Assembly (NCBI RefSeq): GCF_017603825.1
Contig: NZ_CP072014.1
Span: 620,001 to 684,000, forward strand
Reading direction: 5' to 3'
Length of the DNA stretch: 64,000 nt
Source: Arthrobacter crystallopoietes
GTDB taxonomy: Bacteria; Actinomycetota; Actinomycetes; Actinomycetales; Micrococcaceae
Shown here: one piece after another, positions 52,938-60,708 of the stretch
Numbering within the stretch: the stretch's first letter is position 1
How the letters are laid out: each line of letters opens with the position of its first letter
Position numbers and translations under genes: made by a program
Notes under the pieces: model-generated
The model's input: the letters and a program-made list of their open reading frames with translations, nothing else
Told to the model about the DNA's origin: nothing
Database searches by the model: none

Positions 52938-53921
52938 CTAGTCGCTCAGGGCGTACGGCGGCACATGGCGGGCATTGTTGAACGGCTCGAACCAGTTCTC
53001 GAACTTCATCGAAGCCACGCCGGTCCCGATGCTGTCGAGGTAGTCCTCGAAACCATCCAGCGCCTCGCTATACAGCAGTTCCGCATCCGTGTCCTCGAGC
53101 AGGAACTCTTCCACGGTTGCCCGCCAGTCTTCGTCCAGCTCCAGCCCGGCTTCCTCGGCCAGCAACTGCGCCTCGTTGAGCAGGCAGCGCAGCGCAAGCT
53201 CCTGGGCAACGCACGACGGCGGCTGCCAGCGGCCGGCAATCCTGGTAGTAAGGTCGACGGCGACCGTGAGGAACCGCTGGGCGAACAGGGCCGTGTAGCG
53301 GTGTGCGAAGCGCGGCGGCAGGCCCGAAATGACGAACGTTTCGTCCATGTCCGCCGCCGTCGGCGTTCCCCGGCTGCGCAGCAACTCAATGTCCGAGAAC
53401 AGCTCGTCCATCATGACAACGGAGGCGTGCCACAGCAGTCCGGCGACCAGTTTGGCCTGCCGGAGCGAACGACGGCGCTCCCCCTCGTCCTCAAGTTCGT
53501 CGTCGTAGCCGAGCATGTCGGGGCTCAGCCCCTCCACCTGGGCGGAGAGATCGATGAAATCCTGTTCGGTGACTGGAGCATCGGGAACGTCGGCAGGCCG
53601 GCGGTCGGCAAACTCGCCGTCGATCACGATCGCCGTGTCGGCAGCATGGATGTCGTCATCGTCGGCGGGATTGCCCGTCTCCGCGGAGACCCGGAATGCA
53701 CGCGGCTCCACCCCCTCCACGCCGGCGAGGACGTCCGCCGCCTGGATCGGATCCGAGGCGATGATGAGCGCGTTCATCGGGTCGCTGATCGCATACTCGA
53801 CTTCCTGGGTGTCGGAGGCACGAGAGATCGCACTATCCCGGAGGGCGTCGGGGTCGATAATGTTCACCTCGATCGTCACCCGCAGGGATACCGCTTGGCC
53901 CTGCCCGCTCTCCTCGTTCAT
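52938..53921 (-). CDS. Hypothetical acidic helical protein
   Basis: A 327-residue cytoplasmic protein without membrane segments. The N-terminal ~110 residues have a mixed beta/alpha pattern with many Asp residues (NPADDDDIHAADTA); the C-terminal part is helical with acidic clusters (YDDELEDEGERRRSLRQAK and ATVEEFLLEDTDAELLYSEA). Start ATG 53921 is a judgement: the open frame extends to 54065, and neither candidate has a clear ribosome site. I do not recognise a family. It is convergent with the BCCT gene, 12 bases between stops. Confidence 0.6.
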   Translation of the reverse strand: MNEESGQGQAVSLRVTIEVNIIDPDALRDSAISRASDTQEVEYAISDPMNALIIASDPIQAADVLAGVEGVEPRAFRVSAETGNPADDDDIHAADTAIVIDGEFADRRPADVPDAPVTEQDFIDLSAQVEGLSPDMLGYDDELEDEGERRRSLRQAKLVAGLLWHASVVMMDELFSDIELLRSRGTPTAADMDETFVISGLPPRFAHRYTALFAQRFLTVAVDLTTRIAGRWQPPSCVAQELALRCLLNEAQLLAEEAGLELDEDWRATVEEFLLEDTDAELLYSEALDGFEDYLDSIGTGVASMKFENWFEPFNNARHVPPYALSD

Positions 53922-54106
53922 GGAGAAAGCATATATCTGACAGTCCGTACCGCGGCCTATCCTGAGGAACATGGACGATGTCGTGGGATTGGGCAAGTTG
54001 TACGAGATGTCGCCGAACCTGAGGGCCAAAAAACTAGTCCTGTCCCACTTCGTTTCACCGAACATGTCCAGGCTAACGACCGCCGGCTCACCATATAGTC
54101 AATAGG

Positions 54107-54592
54107 GTGAGTTCAGAAGCGTTGTCCCGCCCCGCCGTCGTACGCCGCCCTAATCCCTTCCAGGCCCTGATGGCGGTGATCTGCATCCCGATGGCCATCC
54201 TGGTTCCCGTGTGGGTGGTCGCCGGGCGGGTGCTGTTCGGGATCTCCGGGCCGATGCTGTCGATCCTGGCGTTCACGCTCGGGCCGGTGCTGCTGCTCCT
54301 GCTGCTGTTCTCGGGGGTCAAGACCGTGGCGAACGCCGTCAAAACACGGCCTTTCGGCGCGCCCCTGAAGACATCCGCACTGCTGCTGACCACGTATCTG
54401 GTGGCCTTCGGATTCGGTTTCACCGTGCCAGACTTCGGTGAGAACGGCGGTTCGGTGTTGACGGCCTTGGCCGGCGAATCCGCATTGGGCATGTCCATCG
54501 CGCTGTGCAATCCGCTCGGCATCATCTCCATTGCCCTGTCCATCACCGTGACAGTGGTCTGCTACCGGGACGCCAAATACGCACGGCATTAG
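54107..54592 (+). CDS. Four-helix membrane protein, unknown function
   Basis: A 161-residue protein with four hydrophobic segments: around AVICIPMAILVPVWVVAG, ILAFTLGPVLLLLLLFSG, TSALLLTTYLVAFGFGF, and IISIALSITVTVVCY, with a short basic N-terminus and KYARH tail. GTG 54107 has AATAGGG upstream. No known motif. Expression direction away from the hypothetical gene at 52938. Confidence 0.65.
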   Translation: MSSEALSRPAVVRRPNPFQALMAVICIPMAILVPVWVVAGRVLFGISGPMLSILAFTLGPVLLLLLLFSGVKTVANAVKTRPFGAPLKTSALLLTTYLVAFGFGFTVPDFGENGGSVLTALAGESALGMSIALCNPLGIISIALSITVTVVCYRDAKYARH

Positions 54593-54671
54593 CTGTTTGA
54601 TCCCCGCGCGGACTTTGGCTTGCTAGAGTCCGAAGCAGTAGCAGAACGCCACGAACCTGGAGGTGATTGCC

Positions 54672-55166
54672 TTGCCGATGCCAAGGATCCGATGGGCGGT
54701 GATACTCGCCGCCGCTCCCCTGCTGGCCGGCTGCGGGGTATCCATGCCGGCCGATCCGGACGGGACGCTGCAGGAAATTACCGGCGGGACGATCCAGGTA
54801 GGAGTCACCGCCGCAGCGGGCGAGGAAGGCAACTGGGTCCAACTGCAGCCGGGCGCCGAACCGGCCGGGATAGAGCCGGATCTGGTACGTGGTTTCGCCG
54901 CTACCCGCGAGGCCACCATTGAATGGATCGGGGGCACGGAGCACGAACTCGTGGACGACCTTGAACACGGCGAGCTGGATCTGGTCATCGGTGGCTTCGC
55001 GGATGACACGCCCTGGACCAAGCACGCGGGCATGACCCGGCCGTACATGGAGACTAAAGACGAACGCGGCAAGACGGTCAAACACGTCATGCTGACGCCG
55101 CTGGGCGAAAACGCTTTCCTGCTCGCCTTGGATAAGTACCTGCTGGCCCAGGAGCTGCAGTCATGA
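54672..55166 (+). CDS. Truncated solute-binding lipoprotein
   Basis: About 164 residues. A lipobox (LLAGC) ends the signal peptide, so it should be an outer-face lipoprotein. The mature part has the N-terminal pattern of family 3 solute-binding proteins (IQVGVTAAAGEEGNW, then GIEPDLVRGFAA and LEHGELDLVIGGFADDTPWT), but the protein stops after one lobe (~140 residues against ~230-250 usual). TTG 54672 is preferred because GGAGG is 8 bases upstream; GTG 54663 and ATG 54678 are alternatives. Its stop overlaps the next ATG (ATGA), so it is made with the CDF transporter. Confidence 0.7.
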   Translation: MPMPRIRWAVILAAAPLLAGCGVSMPADPDGTLQEITGGTIQVGVTAAAGEEGNWVQLQPGAEPAGIEPDLVRGFAATREATIEWIGGTEHELVDDLEHGELDLVIGGFADDTPWTKHAGMTRPYMETKDERGKTVKHVMLTPLGENAFLLALDKYLLAQELQS

Positions 55167-56173
55167 GCGCCGGGCACAACGTGCAGGCCGTGCACTTCGG
55201 CAATACGCGGCTCCCGGAGGAGCAGCGCGAGACCCTGCGCAAGGCCAAAAAACTCGAGTGGATCACCATCGCGTTCCTGGCCTTCACGGTAGCGCTGGTG
55301 TATCTGGTGCTCGGCAACTCGCAGGCCATGAAGGCGGCCTGGATCGAGGACATGCTCTCCTTCCTGCCGCCCATCGCGTTCCTCGTGGCCGCCCGCGTCA
55401 TCCGCAAGCCGCCCACCGTGCAGCATCCCTACGGCTACCACCGCGCCATTGGGATAGCCCATTTGGTGGCCGCCGTCGCGCTGCTGGTCATGGGCACCTA
55501 TCTGCTGGTGGACTCGGCGCTGGGACTGGTCACCGCGGAGCACCCGACGATCGGCGGCGTGGAACTGTTCGGCCGGACCATCTGGCTGGGTTGGCTCATG
55601 ATCGGCGTCATGCTGCTGATCGCGGCGCCGCCGGTCTTTATCGGCCACGCCAAGATGAAGCTGGCCGAGAAGTTGCACGACAAGGTGCTCTATGCTGACG
55701 CCGACATGAACAAGGCCGACTGGATGACCGCCGTCGCCGCCGCCGTAGGTGTGGCGGGGATCGGCATCGGCTGGTGGTGGGCAGACTCCGTGGCCGCCCT
55801 CGTCATTTCGGCCAGCATAGCTAACGACGGCGTCAAGAACCTGCGCGGTGCAGTCAGCGACCTCATGGACGCCCGGGCCCGGACTTACGACAACGCCGGC
55901 CCGCACCCGCTGCTCGGTCGAATCGACGACTTCCTGGGCAACACCGGCTGGGTGGGCGAGGCCAAAAGCCGGATTCGCGACGAAGGCCATGTTTTCCATG
56001 TGGAGTCCTTTGTTGTTCCACGCGAAGGCAGCACGCCGACGGCGGAAGACTTGGAGCAGCTGCGCGAGGACTGCGTGGATCTGGACTGGAAGATCCAGGA
56101 CCTGGTGATCGTCCTGGTCCCGGAGCTGCCCGAAGAGTTCCTGCCGGGCGTCGAGACCGGCGGCGAGGATTAG
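55163..56173 (+). CDS. Cation diffusion facilitator family transporter
   Basis: A 336-residue CDF carrier with six membrane segments. The second carries the metal-site region VALLVMGTYLLVDSALGL-like sequence after the HPYGYHR motif, and WADSVAALVISASI holds the other Asp of the family's D-x3-D site. A C-terminal cytoplasmic metallo-chaperone-like domain (~220-325) is present. CDF proteins export Zn, Fe, Mn or similar ions. It overlaps the truncated binding lipoprotein gene by four bases, an unusual partner for this family. Confidence 0.87.
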   Translation: MSAGHNVQAVHFGNTRLPEEQRETLRKAKKLEWITIAFLAFTVALVYLVLGNSQAMKAAWIEDMLSFLPPIAFLVAARVIRKPPTVQHPYGYHRAIGIAHLVAAVALLVMGTYLLVDSALGLVTAEHPTIGGVELFGRTIWLGWLMIGVMLLIAAPPVFIGHAKMKLAEKLHDKVLYADADMNKADWMTAVAAAVGVAGIGIGWWWADSVAALVISASIANDGVKNLRGAVSDLMDARARTYDNAGPHPLLGRIDDFLGNTGWVGEAKSRIRDEGHVFHVESFVVPREGSTPTAEDLEQLREDCVDLDWKIQDLVIVLVPELPEEFLPGVETGGED

Positions 56174-56187
56174 CTTCCGGCGGGGCT

Positions 56188-56811
56188 TCAGCCGGCGAGC
56201 GCCTTCCGCACCAGGGCACGCCGCTTGCCGCGGCGTTCCACCAGCTCGAACCCGGCTGCTAGAAACACGTCCAAGGTGCCGTAGTACAGCTCCTGCTGCG
56301 GTGTCTTGCCGCCGGCAGTATCCACCGGGTACCCCTCGACCGCTCTGGCTCCGCGGCTTGCCGCATGTTCGACGGCGGCGTCCAGCAGCCGGTGGGACAG
56401 GCCGACTCCACGCGCCTCGCGCTTGATATAGAAGCAGGCCACCGTCCACAAGCTTGCCGGGTCCTCGTTCTCCGCCAGCCGGGCGACCGAGGAACGTTCC
56501 AGCCTGGTATGGTACTGCCGCGGTGCCACGGATACCCAGCCCAGCGGTTCGCCGTCGAGCCTTGCAACCAGGCCGAACGGCTCGCCGGTCTCCACGCGCG
56601 CACGCATGAAATCCCGCCGTTCCGCGCTGCTGGAAGATGAATAGTCGCGCGAGGACAGCCGGAACCAGGAACACCAGCACCCGCCCTGCACCCCATCGGG
56701 GCCGAAGAGTTCCTCGAAAACTGGCCAGGTCGCCGTCGTTATTTCCACCAGTTCGAGCCCGGAAAGGTCCCTCTGGGTCGTGCCATGCTGCGTCCCATCC
56801 AGCTGCGCCAT
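56188..56811 (-). CDS. GNAT-family N-acetyltransferase
   Basis: A 207-residue acetyltransferase. GWVSVAPRQYHTRLERSS and VACFYIKREARGVGLSHRLL contain the acetyl-CoA binding R-x-x-G-x-G-L/G variant, followed by AAVEHAASRGARAVEGYPVD and DVFLAAGFELVERRG. A CWCSWFRLS stretch near residue 45 resembles the family of GNATs with an N-terminal CxC motif. ATG 56811 is tentative: GGAGG is only 1 base away, so a nearby alternative start is possible. Convergent with the CDF gene. Confidence 0.8.
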   Translation of the reverse strand: MAQLDGTQHGTTQRDLSGLELVEITTATWPVFEELFGPDGVQGGCWCSWFRLSSRDYSSSSSAERRDFMRARVETGEPFGLVARLDGEPLGWVSVAPRQYHTRLERSSVARLAENEDPASLWTVACFYIKREARGVGLSHRLLDAAVEHAASRGARAVEGYPVDTAGGKTPQQELYYGTLDVFLAAGFELVERRGKRRALVRKALAG

Positions 56812-56863
56812 GCCTCCAGCTTGGCAGCGACGCGGCACCTTGCGAAGACCTGCCGGCGGTTTT

Positions 56864-57487
56864 CTAGGCGCCGATCGCCATCCGGATCCCGAGCGCGAAC
56901 ATAACCACCGCGATCGCTCCGTCCAAGATCCGCCACGAGGACGGTTTCGCGAAGAACGGCCGGAGCAGCCGGGCGCCGAAACCGAGCGCACTGAACCAGA
57001 GAATGCTGCCCAGCATCGCGCCGCCGCCGAACCACCAGCGCGCATCCGGCGCCTGGCTGTTGGCCACCGAGCCCAGCAGCAGCACCGTGTCCAGGTACAC
57101 GTGCGGGTTCAGCCAGGTCAGGGCCAGCACCGTGGCCACGGCGGCCTTGGTGCTGAGCGGGCCCTGCTGCTCGCCGGCTGTGAGCGATCCGGGCCGGATG
57201 GCGCGCTTCGCCGCGATCAGGCCGTAACCGATCAGGAACGCGGCGCCGGCATAGCGGATGACGTCGACCACCACCGGCGCGGCCTCGATCAGCGCTCCGA
57301 TGCCCAGGATGCCTGCGGCGATGAGCACCGCGTCCGACAGGGCGCAGATGGCAACGACGACGGCAACATGCTCACCGCGGATGCCCTGCCGCAGCACAAA
57401 CGCGTTCTGCGCCCCAATGGCGATAATCAGCGCCAGCCCTGTCCCCAACCCGAGGACCGCCGCCTGGACCAAATCAAGTGCATTCAC
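56864..57487 (-). CDS. LysE/ArgO-type basic amino acid exporter
   Basis: A 207-residue membrane protein with six hydrophobic segments and the LysE family start GLGTGLALIIAIGAQNAFVLRQGIRGEH, named by its G-A-Q-N-A-F-V-L-R-Q core. LALTWLNPHVYLDTVLLLGS is the second family motif (W-L-N-P-H). LysE/ArgO proteins export lysine or arginine. GTG 57487 is the in-frame start; an ATG at 57483 is out of frame. A fragment of a different LysE-type gene lies 300 bp to the right on the opposite strand. Confidence 0.9.
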   Translation of the reverse strand: MNALDLVQAAVLGLGTGLALIIAIGAQNAFVLRQGIRGEHVAVVVAICALSDAVLIAAGILGIGALIEAAPVVVDVIRYAGAAFLIGYGLIAAKRAIRPGSLTAGEQQGPLSTKAAVATVLALTWLNPHVYLDTVLLLGSVANSQAPDARWWFGGGAMLGSILWFSALGFGARLLRPFFAKPSSWRILDGAIAVVMFALGIRMAIGA

Positions 57488-57586
57488 AAGATTCGAAGGT
57501 ACTATGCGCCGGACTATTCCCCTGCACCGGCGGGGAACGTACGTTGGATTGGTAACCGTCCACCTTCCCCTTCAGGAGGAAACCGC

Positions 57587-57781
57587 ATGACAGACAACCC
57601 CAGCCCCATCGACATCCAGAAGGCCCTTGGCGGCGTCGACTATCCCGCCTCGGCCGCCGACCTGGTCAAGCACGCGGAGAACTCGGGCGCCGACAATAGC
57701 GTCCTCGAGGCACTGCGCGGCCTGCCGGAGAAGGACTACGAGACTCCGGCCGAGGTCAACAAGGCCATCTCCAACAGTTAA
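57587..57781 (+). CDS. DUF2795-domain small protein
   Basis: A 64-residue protein: SPIDIQKALGGVDYPASAADLV, KHAENSGADNSVLEALRGLP and EKDYETPAEVNKAI. The spacing of L-x-x-V-x-Y-P and L-x-x-L-P matches DUF2795, common in actinobacteria and cyanobacteria, function unknown. AGGAGGA precedes the ATG by 5 bases, a strong ribosome site. Single gene between lysE and the LysE-type fragment. Confidence 0.85.
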   Translation: MTDNPSPIDIQKALGGVDYPASAADLVKHAENSGADNSVLEALRGLPEKDYETPAEVNKAISNS

Positions 57782-57794
57782 GAGCCTAACCGGT

Positions 57795-58061
57795 ACGAAT
57801 CTACTGAATCCCAAGGTCGGGGTTTTCTACATCGCGATGATTCCGCAGTTCATTCCGGACGAAGCCGCTCCGCTCCTGATGGCCATAGCCTTGGCCGCGG
57901 TACACAACCTGCTGGGCCTGCTGTGGTTCACCGGCATAATCTTCGGCACGCATGTCGCCCGGAAATGGCTGCGGACACTGAAGGTGGCGAAGACGACGGA
58001 CCGAATCACGGGCACTGTCATAATCGGATTCGGCACTGCCCTGTCCATGGAAACCCGGTAG
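57795..58061 (+). pseudogene. C-terminal fragment of a LysE/RhtB-family exporter
   Basis: Frame from 57795 reads TNLLNPKVGVFYIAMIPQFI, a late family motif, then an ALAAVHNLLGLLWFTGII membrane segment and RITGTVIIGFGTALS near the stop at 58059-58061. The N-terminal half with the start, GxxP motif and first helices is missing; the frame opens directly after the DUF2795 gene. Only about 88 of ~205 residues remain, without a start or ribosome site. It is a truncated remnant, different in sequence from the intact LysE at 56864. Confidence 0.85.
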
Positions 58062-58174
58062 CCCTCCAGGGTGCGTCCCCTCGGCGAGGGTGCGTCGGTT
58101 CTGCACCAAGGTGCGCCGGCACGCGTCGGGGCGGTATTTTGGAAGGGATCCATTTTCCCCAGTAGAGGACCCTT

Positions 58175-58636
58175 ATGTCTCCGCGCGCCCTGTTCCGCTC
58201 TGTCGCCTTCGCCGAGGCGGTGACGTGGACGCTGCTGCTGATCGGCCTGTTCCTCAAGTACGTCACCGAAACCACTGAGGTAGGCGTCCGCATCGGCGGG
58301 GGCATCCACGGGTTCGTGTTCCTTTGCTACGCGGCGGTCACGTGCTTCATGTGGGTCAACCAGAAGTGGCCGGCCAAAACCGGCCTCCTCGCACTGGTTT
58401 CCGCCGTCATTCCCTATGCCACCATCCCGATGGAAAAGTCGCTGGACAAGAGGGGCCTGCTCAACGGTGGCTGGCGCCTGGCCGTTGGCGGCGAGGAGCC
58501 GCGCGGCTTGCTTGAGAAGCTCCAGGCGTGGGTGCTGCGCAAGCCCATCACGGCCATCGTCGTCGCACTCATTGCTGTGGCCGCGGTCTTCAGTTTCCTG
58601 CTGTTCCTCGGCCCGCCCGACACCTGGTTCGCGTAA
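58175..58636 (+). CDS. DUF3817 integral membrane protein
   Basis: A 153-residue protein. Residues ~1-95 are the DUF3817 domain: FRSVAFAEAVTWTLLLIGLF, YVTETTEVGVRIGGGIHGFVF and KTGLLALVSAVIPYATIPME (given as core stretches), with three membrane segments; a fourth near the C-terminus (IVVALIAVAAVFSFLLFL) follows an amphipathic linker. Function unknown. ATG 58175 is preceded by AGTAGAGGA. Single gene. Confidence 0.87.
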   Translation: MSPRALFRSVAFAEAVTWTLLLIGLFLKYVTETTEVGVRIGGGIHGFVFLCYAAVTCFMWVNQKWPAKTGLLALVSAVIPYATIPMEKSLDKRGLLNGGWRLAVGGEEPRGLLEKLQAWVLRKPITAIVVALIAVAAVFSFLLFLGPPDTWFA

Positions 58637-58649
58637 GGTCCGTCCGCGG

Positions 58650-59525
58650 CTACCGGCCGGAGAGTTGTTCGACCAGCTTCAGCAGCGCAGTGTTGTCCAG
58701 TTTTCCGTCGCCCTGTGCCACCAGCGCCGCCATGAGCTGAGCCGCCGCCGTGCCCAAGGGGATAGTGACTCCCGCGTCCCGTGCGGCCGCGGTGAGAATG
58801 CGCAAGTCCTTGTTGTGCAGCTCCGCGCGGAAGCCGGGCTGAAAATTCCGTTCCACCATGCTGGGTGCGCGCCGCTCCAGCACCGCGCTGCCGGCGAGAC
58901 CGCCGGAGAGGGCGTTGATGGCGATAGTCGGATCCACCGAGTTGGCCTCCAGGAAAACGATGGCCTCGGCCACGGCTTGGATGTTGACAGCACAGATCAG
59001 TTGATTGGCGGCCTTGACCGTCTGCCCTGCCCCGGCCGGACCGACATGGACGATCGTCTTGCCCATGGCCTCGAAGACGGGCCGGGCCGTTTCCACGTCG
59101 GAGGCTTCCCCACCGACCATGATGGACAGCGTGGCTTCGATGGCGCCGCGTTCGCCCCCGCTGATCGGCGCGTCGAGCACGCCGAAGCCCGCCGACTGTC
59201 CTGCCTCGGCGAGCTTGCGTGCCGTGGCCGGCTGGATGGTGCTCATGTCAATGAAAAGGGCACCTTCGCGGGCGTGGGCAAAAACGCCGTCGTCGCCCAG
59301 GGCCATCGCCTCGACGTCGGGCGAATCCGGCAGGCAGGTAATGATGACGTCGCGGTCCCGAACGGCTTCAGCCACGGTGGCAGCACCGGTGCCACCGGCT
59401 TCGACGAAGCGCTCCACCTTGGCCTGTGAGCGGTTGTACCCGGCCACATCGAACCCTGCCTTGACCAAATTTGCCGCCATCGGGCCGCCCATAATGCCCA
59501 AGCCGATGAAACCAATCTTCGTCAT
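58650..59525 (-). CDS. glxR: 2-Hydroxy-3-oxopropionate (tartronate semialdehyde) reductase
   Basis: A 291-residue beta-hydroxyacid dehydrogenase: IGFIGLGIMGGPMAANLVKAG (NAD(P)-binding, G-L-G-x-M-G), then FIDMSTIQPATARKLAE and LDAPISGGERGAIEATLSIM substrate loop, catalytic Lys in AGQTVKAANQLICAVNIQAV, and GFRAELHNKDLRIL. This subset reduces tartronate semialdehyde to glycerate, using glyoxylate from allantoin or glycolate breakdown. 3-Hydroxyisobutyrate dehydrogenase is the main alternative. No glyoxylate carboligase is adjacent. Start ATG 59525 after GGCAGG; the longer frame is rejected. Confidence 0.85.
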   Translation of the reverse strand: MTKIGFIGLGIMGGPMAANLVKAGFDVAGYNRSQAKVERFVEAGGTGAATVAEAVRDRDVIITCLPDSPDVEAMALGDDGVFAHAREGALFIDMSTIQPATARKLAEAGQSAGFGVLDAPISGGERGAIEATLSIMVGGEASDVETARPVFEAMGKTIVHVGPAGAGQTVKAANQLICAVNIQAVAEAIVFLEANSVDPTIAINALSGGLAGSAVLERRAPSMVERNFQPGFRAELHNKDLRILTAAARDAGVTIPLGTAAAQLMAALVAQGDGKLDNTALLKLVEQLSGR

Positions 59526-59587
59526 GAAAAACCTGCCTTCGTCGTGGAAATCGGACGCCACACACCTGCCGGCCACTGTAGTGGCCA

Positions 59588-60109
59588 TCACTCGGGTCCC
59601 GGTAATCGATTGCGGACGGTGACCAGGTCGACGTCGAGCACTTGGCCCGCGTCCACCAGGACTGTCATGTAGGTGCAGACCGGCTGGCGCCGCCGGTCTG
59701 TCGGCGAGCCTGGATTGAGCAGCCGCAGACCGCCGGGCGACGTCGTGTCCCACGGAATGTGGCTGTGTCCGAAGACCAGCACATCTGTCTCGGGGAAGTT
59801 CGCATCGGCACGCTTTTCGCGCCCGACGGCGGCTCCGGTCTCGTGGATCATGGCGAAGCGGACGCCCTCGATTGCTACTCTGGCGACTTCCGGCAGCCGC
59901 GTCCGCAGCTCTTCGCCGTCGTTGTTCCCAAAGACTGCCACCAGCTGTCTGCTCCGCTGTTCAAATTCGTCCAGCAGCTCCGGGACCACCCAATCGCCAG
60001 CGTGGAAGACCACGTCGGCCTGCTCAACGGCGTCCCAGACCTCGGCGGGCAGCTGCCGCGCGCGCTTGGGAACATGGGTGTCCGCGACGAGCAGCAGCCT
60101 TCTGGCCAC
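59588..60109 (-). CDS. YfcE/MJ0936-type metallophosphoesterase
   Basis: A 173-residue two-metal phosphodiesterase. Motifs in order: LLVADTHVPK (D-x-H), VVFHAGDWV (G-D), VFGNNDGEE (G-N-x-D/N), MIHETGAA and VFGHSHIPWD (G-H-S-H), all metal or phosphate ligands of the calcineurin-like YfcE branch. Substrate is not defined for most members. GTG 60109 shares a base with the stop of the upstream TetR-like gene, so the two are translationally coupled. Confidence 0.9.
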   Translation of the reverse strand: MARRLLLVADTHVPKRARQLPAEVWDAVEQADVVFHAGDWVVPELLDEFEQRSRQLVAVFGNNDGEELRTRLPEVARVAIEGVRFAMIHETGAAVGREKRADANFPETDVLVFGHSHIPWDTTSPGGLRLLNPGSPTDRRRQPVCTYMTVLVDAGQVLDVDLVTVRNRLPGPE

Positions 60110-60585
60110 TAGACGCCCTGCGCCTTCCGCTCTGGTGCCGTTTCGGCAAGAAGTGTTTCCAACCGGTTGTCCGTGAGGTAGGTCATGCCTTCCAGGATGC
60201 CCGTCAGCTTGCGGCGCTCTGCGGCGGTGAAGCGGGTTTCATCCAGGATGTCACTGACCCACAGGCCGTCCATGGCGAGGCGGACGATGATACCGATGAT
60301 GCCCGCGGGGTCCCGCGGGTCGAGGTCGCGGCTGTCCAGCCTGCGGTTCAAGTAGATCAGCGCCTCGGCCAGATTCGGCCGGGCCACGGCGGTGGCGAGC
60401 AGTGCTGCCTGGTTCCGGTCTGCGTTTGACCTGGCGTCTGCGAAAGCCCGGATGTAGGCCCGTTCTTCTGCACCTGCTGGGACGGGATCCCGTTCGGCCA
60501 GTCTGCCCAGCTGGTGGACCAGCTCGGTAATAATCTCTTCGACGTCCTGTTCGATTTCCTCGATGGGCGCCCCGGGCCTGAACAT
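60109..60585 (-). CDS. TetR C-terminal ligand-domain protein lacking a DNA-binding domain
   Basis: A 158-residue helical protein. The pattern DRNQAALLATAVARPNLAEAL, RLAMDGLWVSDIL and ERRKLTGILEGMTYL matches the C-terminal ligand/dimer domain of TetR regulators, but the N-terminal helix-turn-helix is absent. The start ATG 60585 has a strong GGAGGAG ribosome site, and DNA upstream (60586-60708) does not encode the missing domain in any frame. It may be a deletion product or a stand-alone sensor or dimerisation partner. Coupled to the phosphoesterase gene. Confidence 0.65.
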   Translation of the reverse strand: MFRPGAPIEEIEQDVEEIITELVHQLGRLAERDPVPAGAEERAYIRAFADARSNADRNQAALLATAVARPNLAEALIYLNRRLDSRDLDPRDPAGIIGIIVRLAMDGLWVSDILDETRFTAAERRKLTGILEGMTYLTDNRLETLLAETAPERKAQGV

Positions 60586-60708
60586 ATCTCCTCCAGCTAC
60601 TTGTCTGCGGGTTCTCCGCTTGCCTTCAAGTCTAGCCACGACACACTGCAACCCACTGCAACCCACCCATCGGCATGCGCCCGCTGTGGTGGAGGCGCTT
60701 GGTACTAC

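Noticed and set aside
54623-56680. 685-codon minus-strand open frame across the lipoprotein and CDF genes
   Set aside because: It overlaps two well-supported plus-strand genes and a GNAT gene, and its sequence shows no domain; long antisense frames are expected at this GC content.
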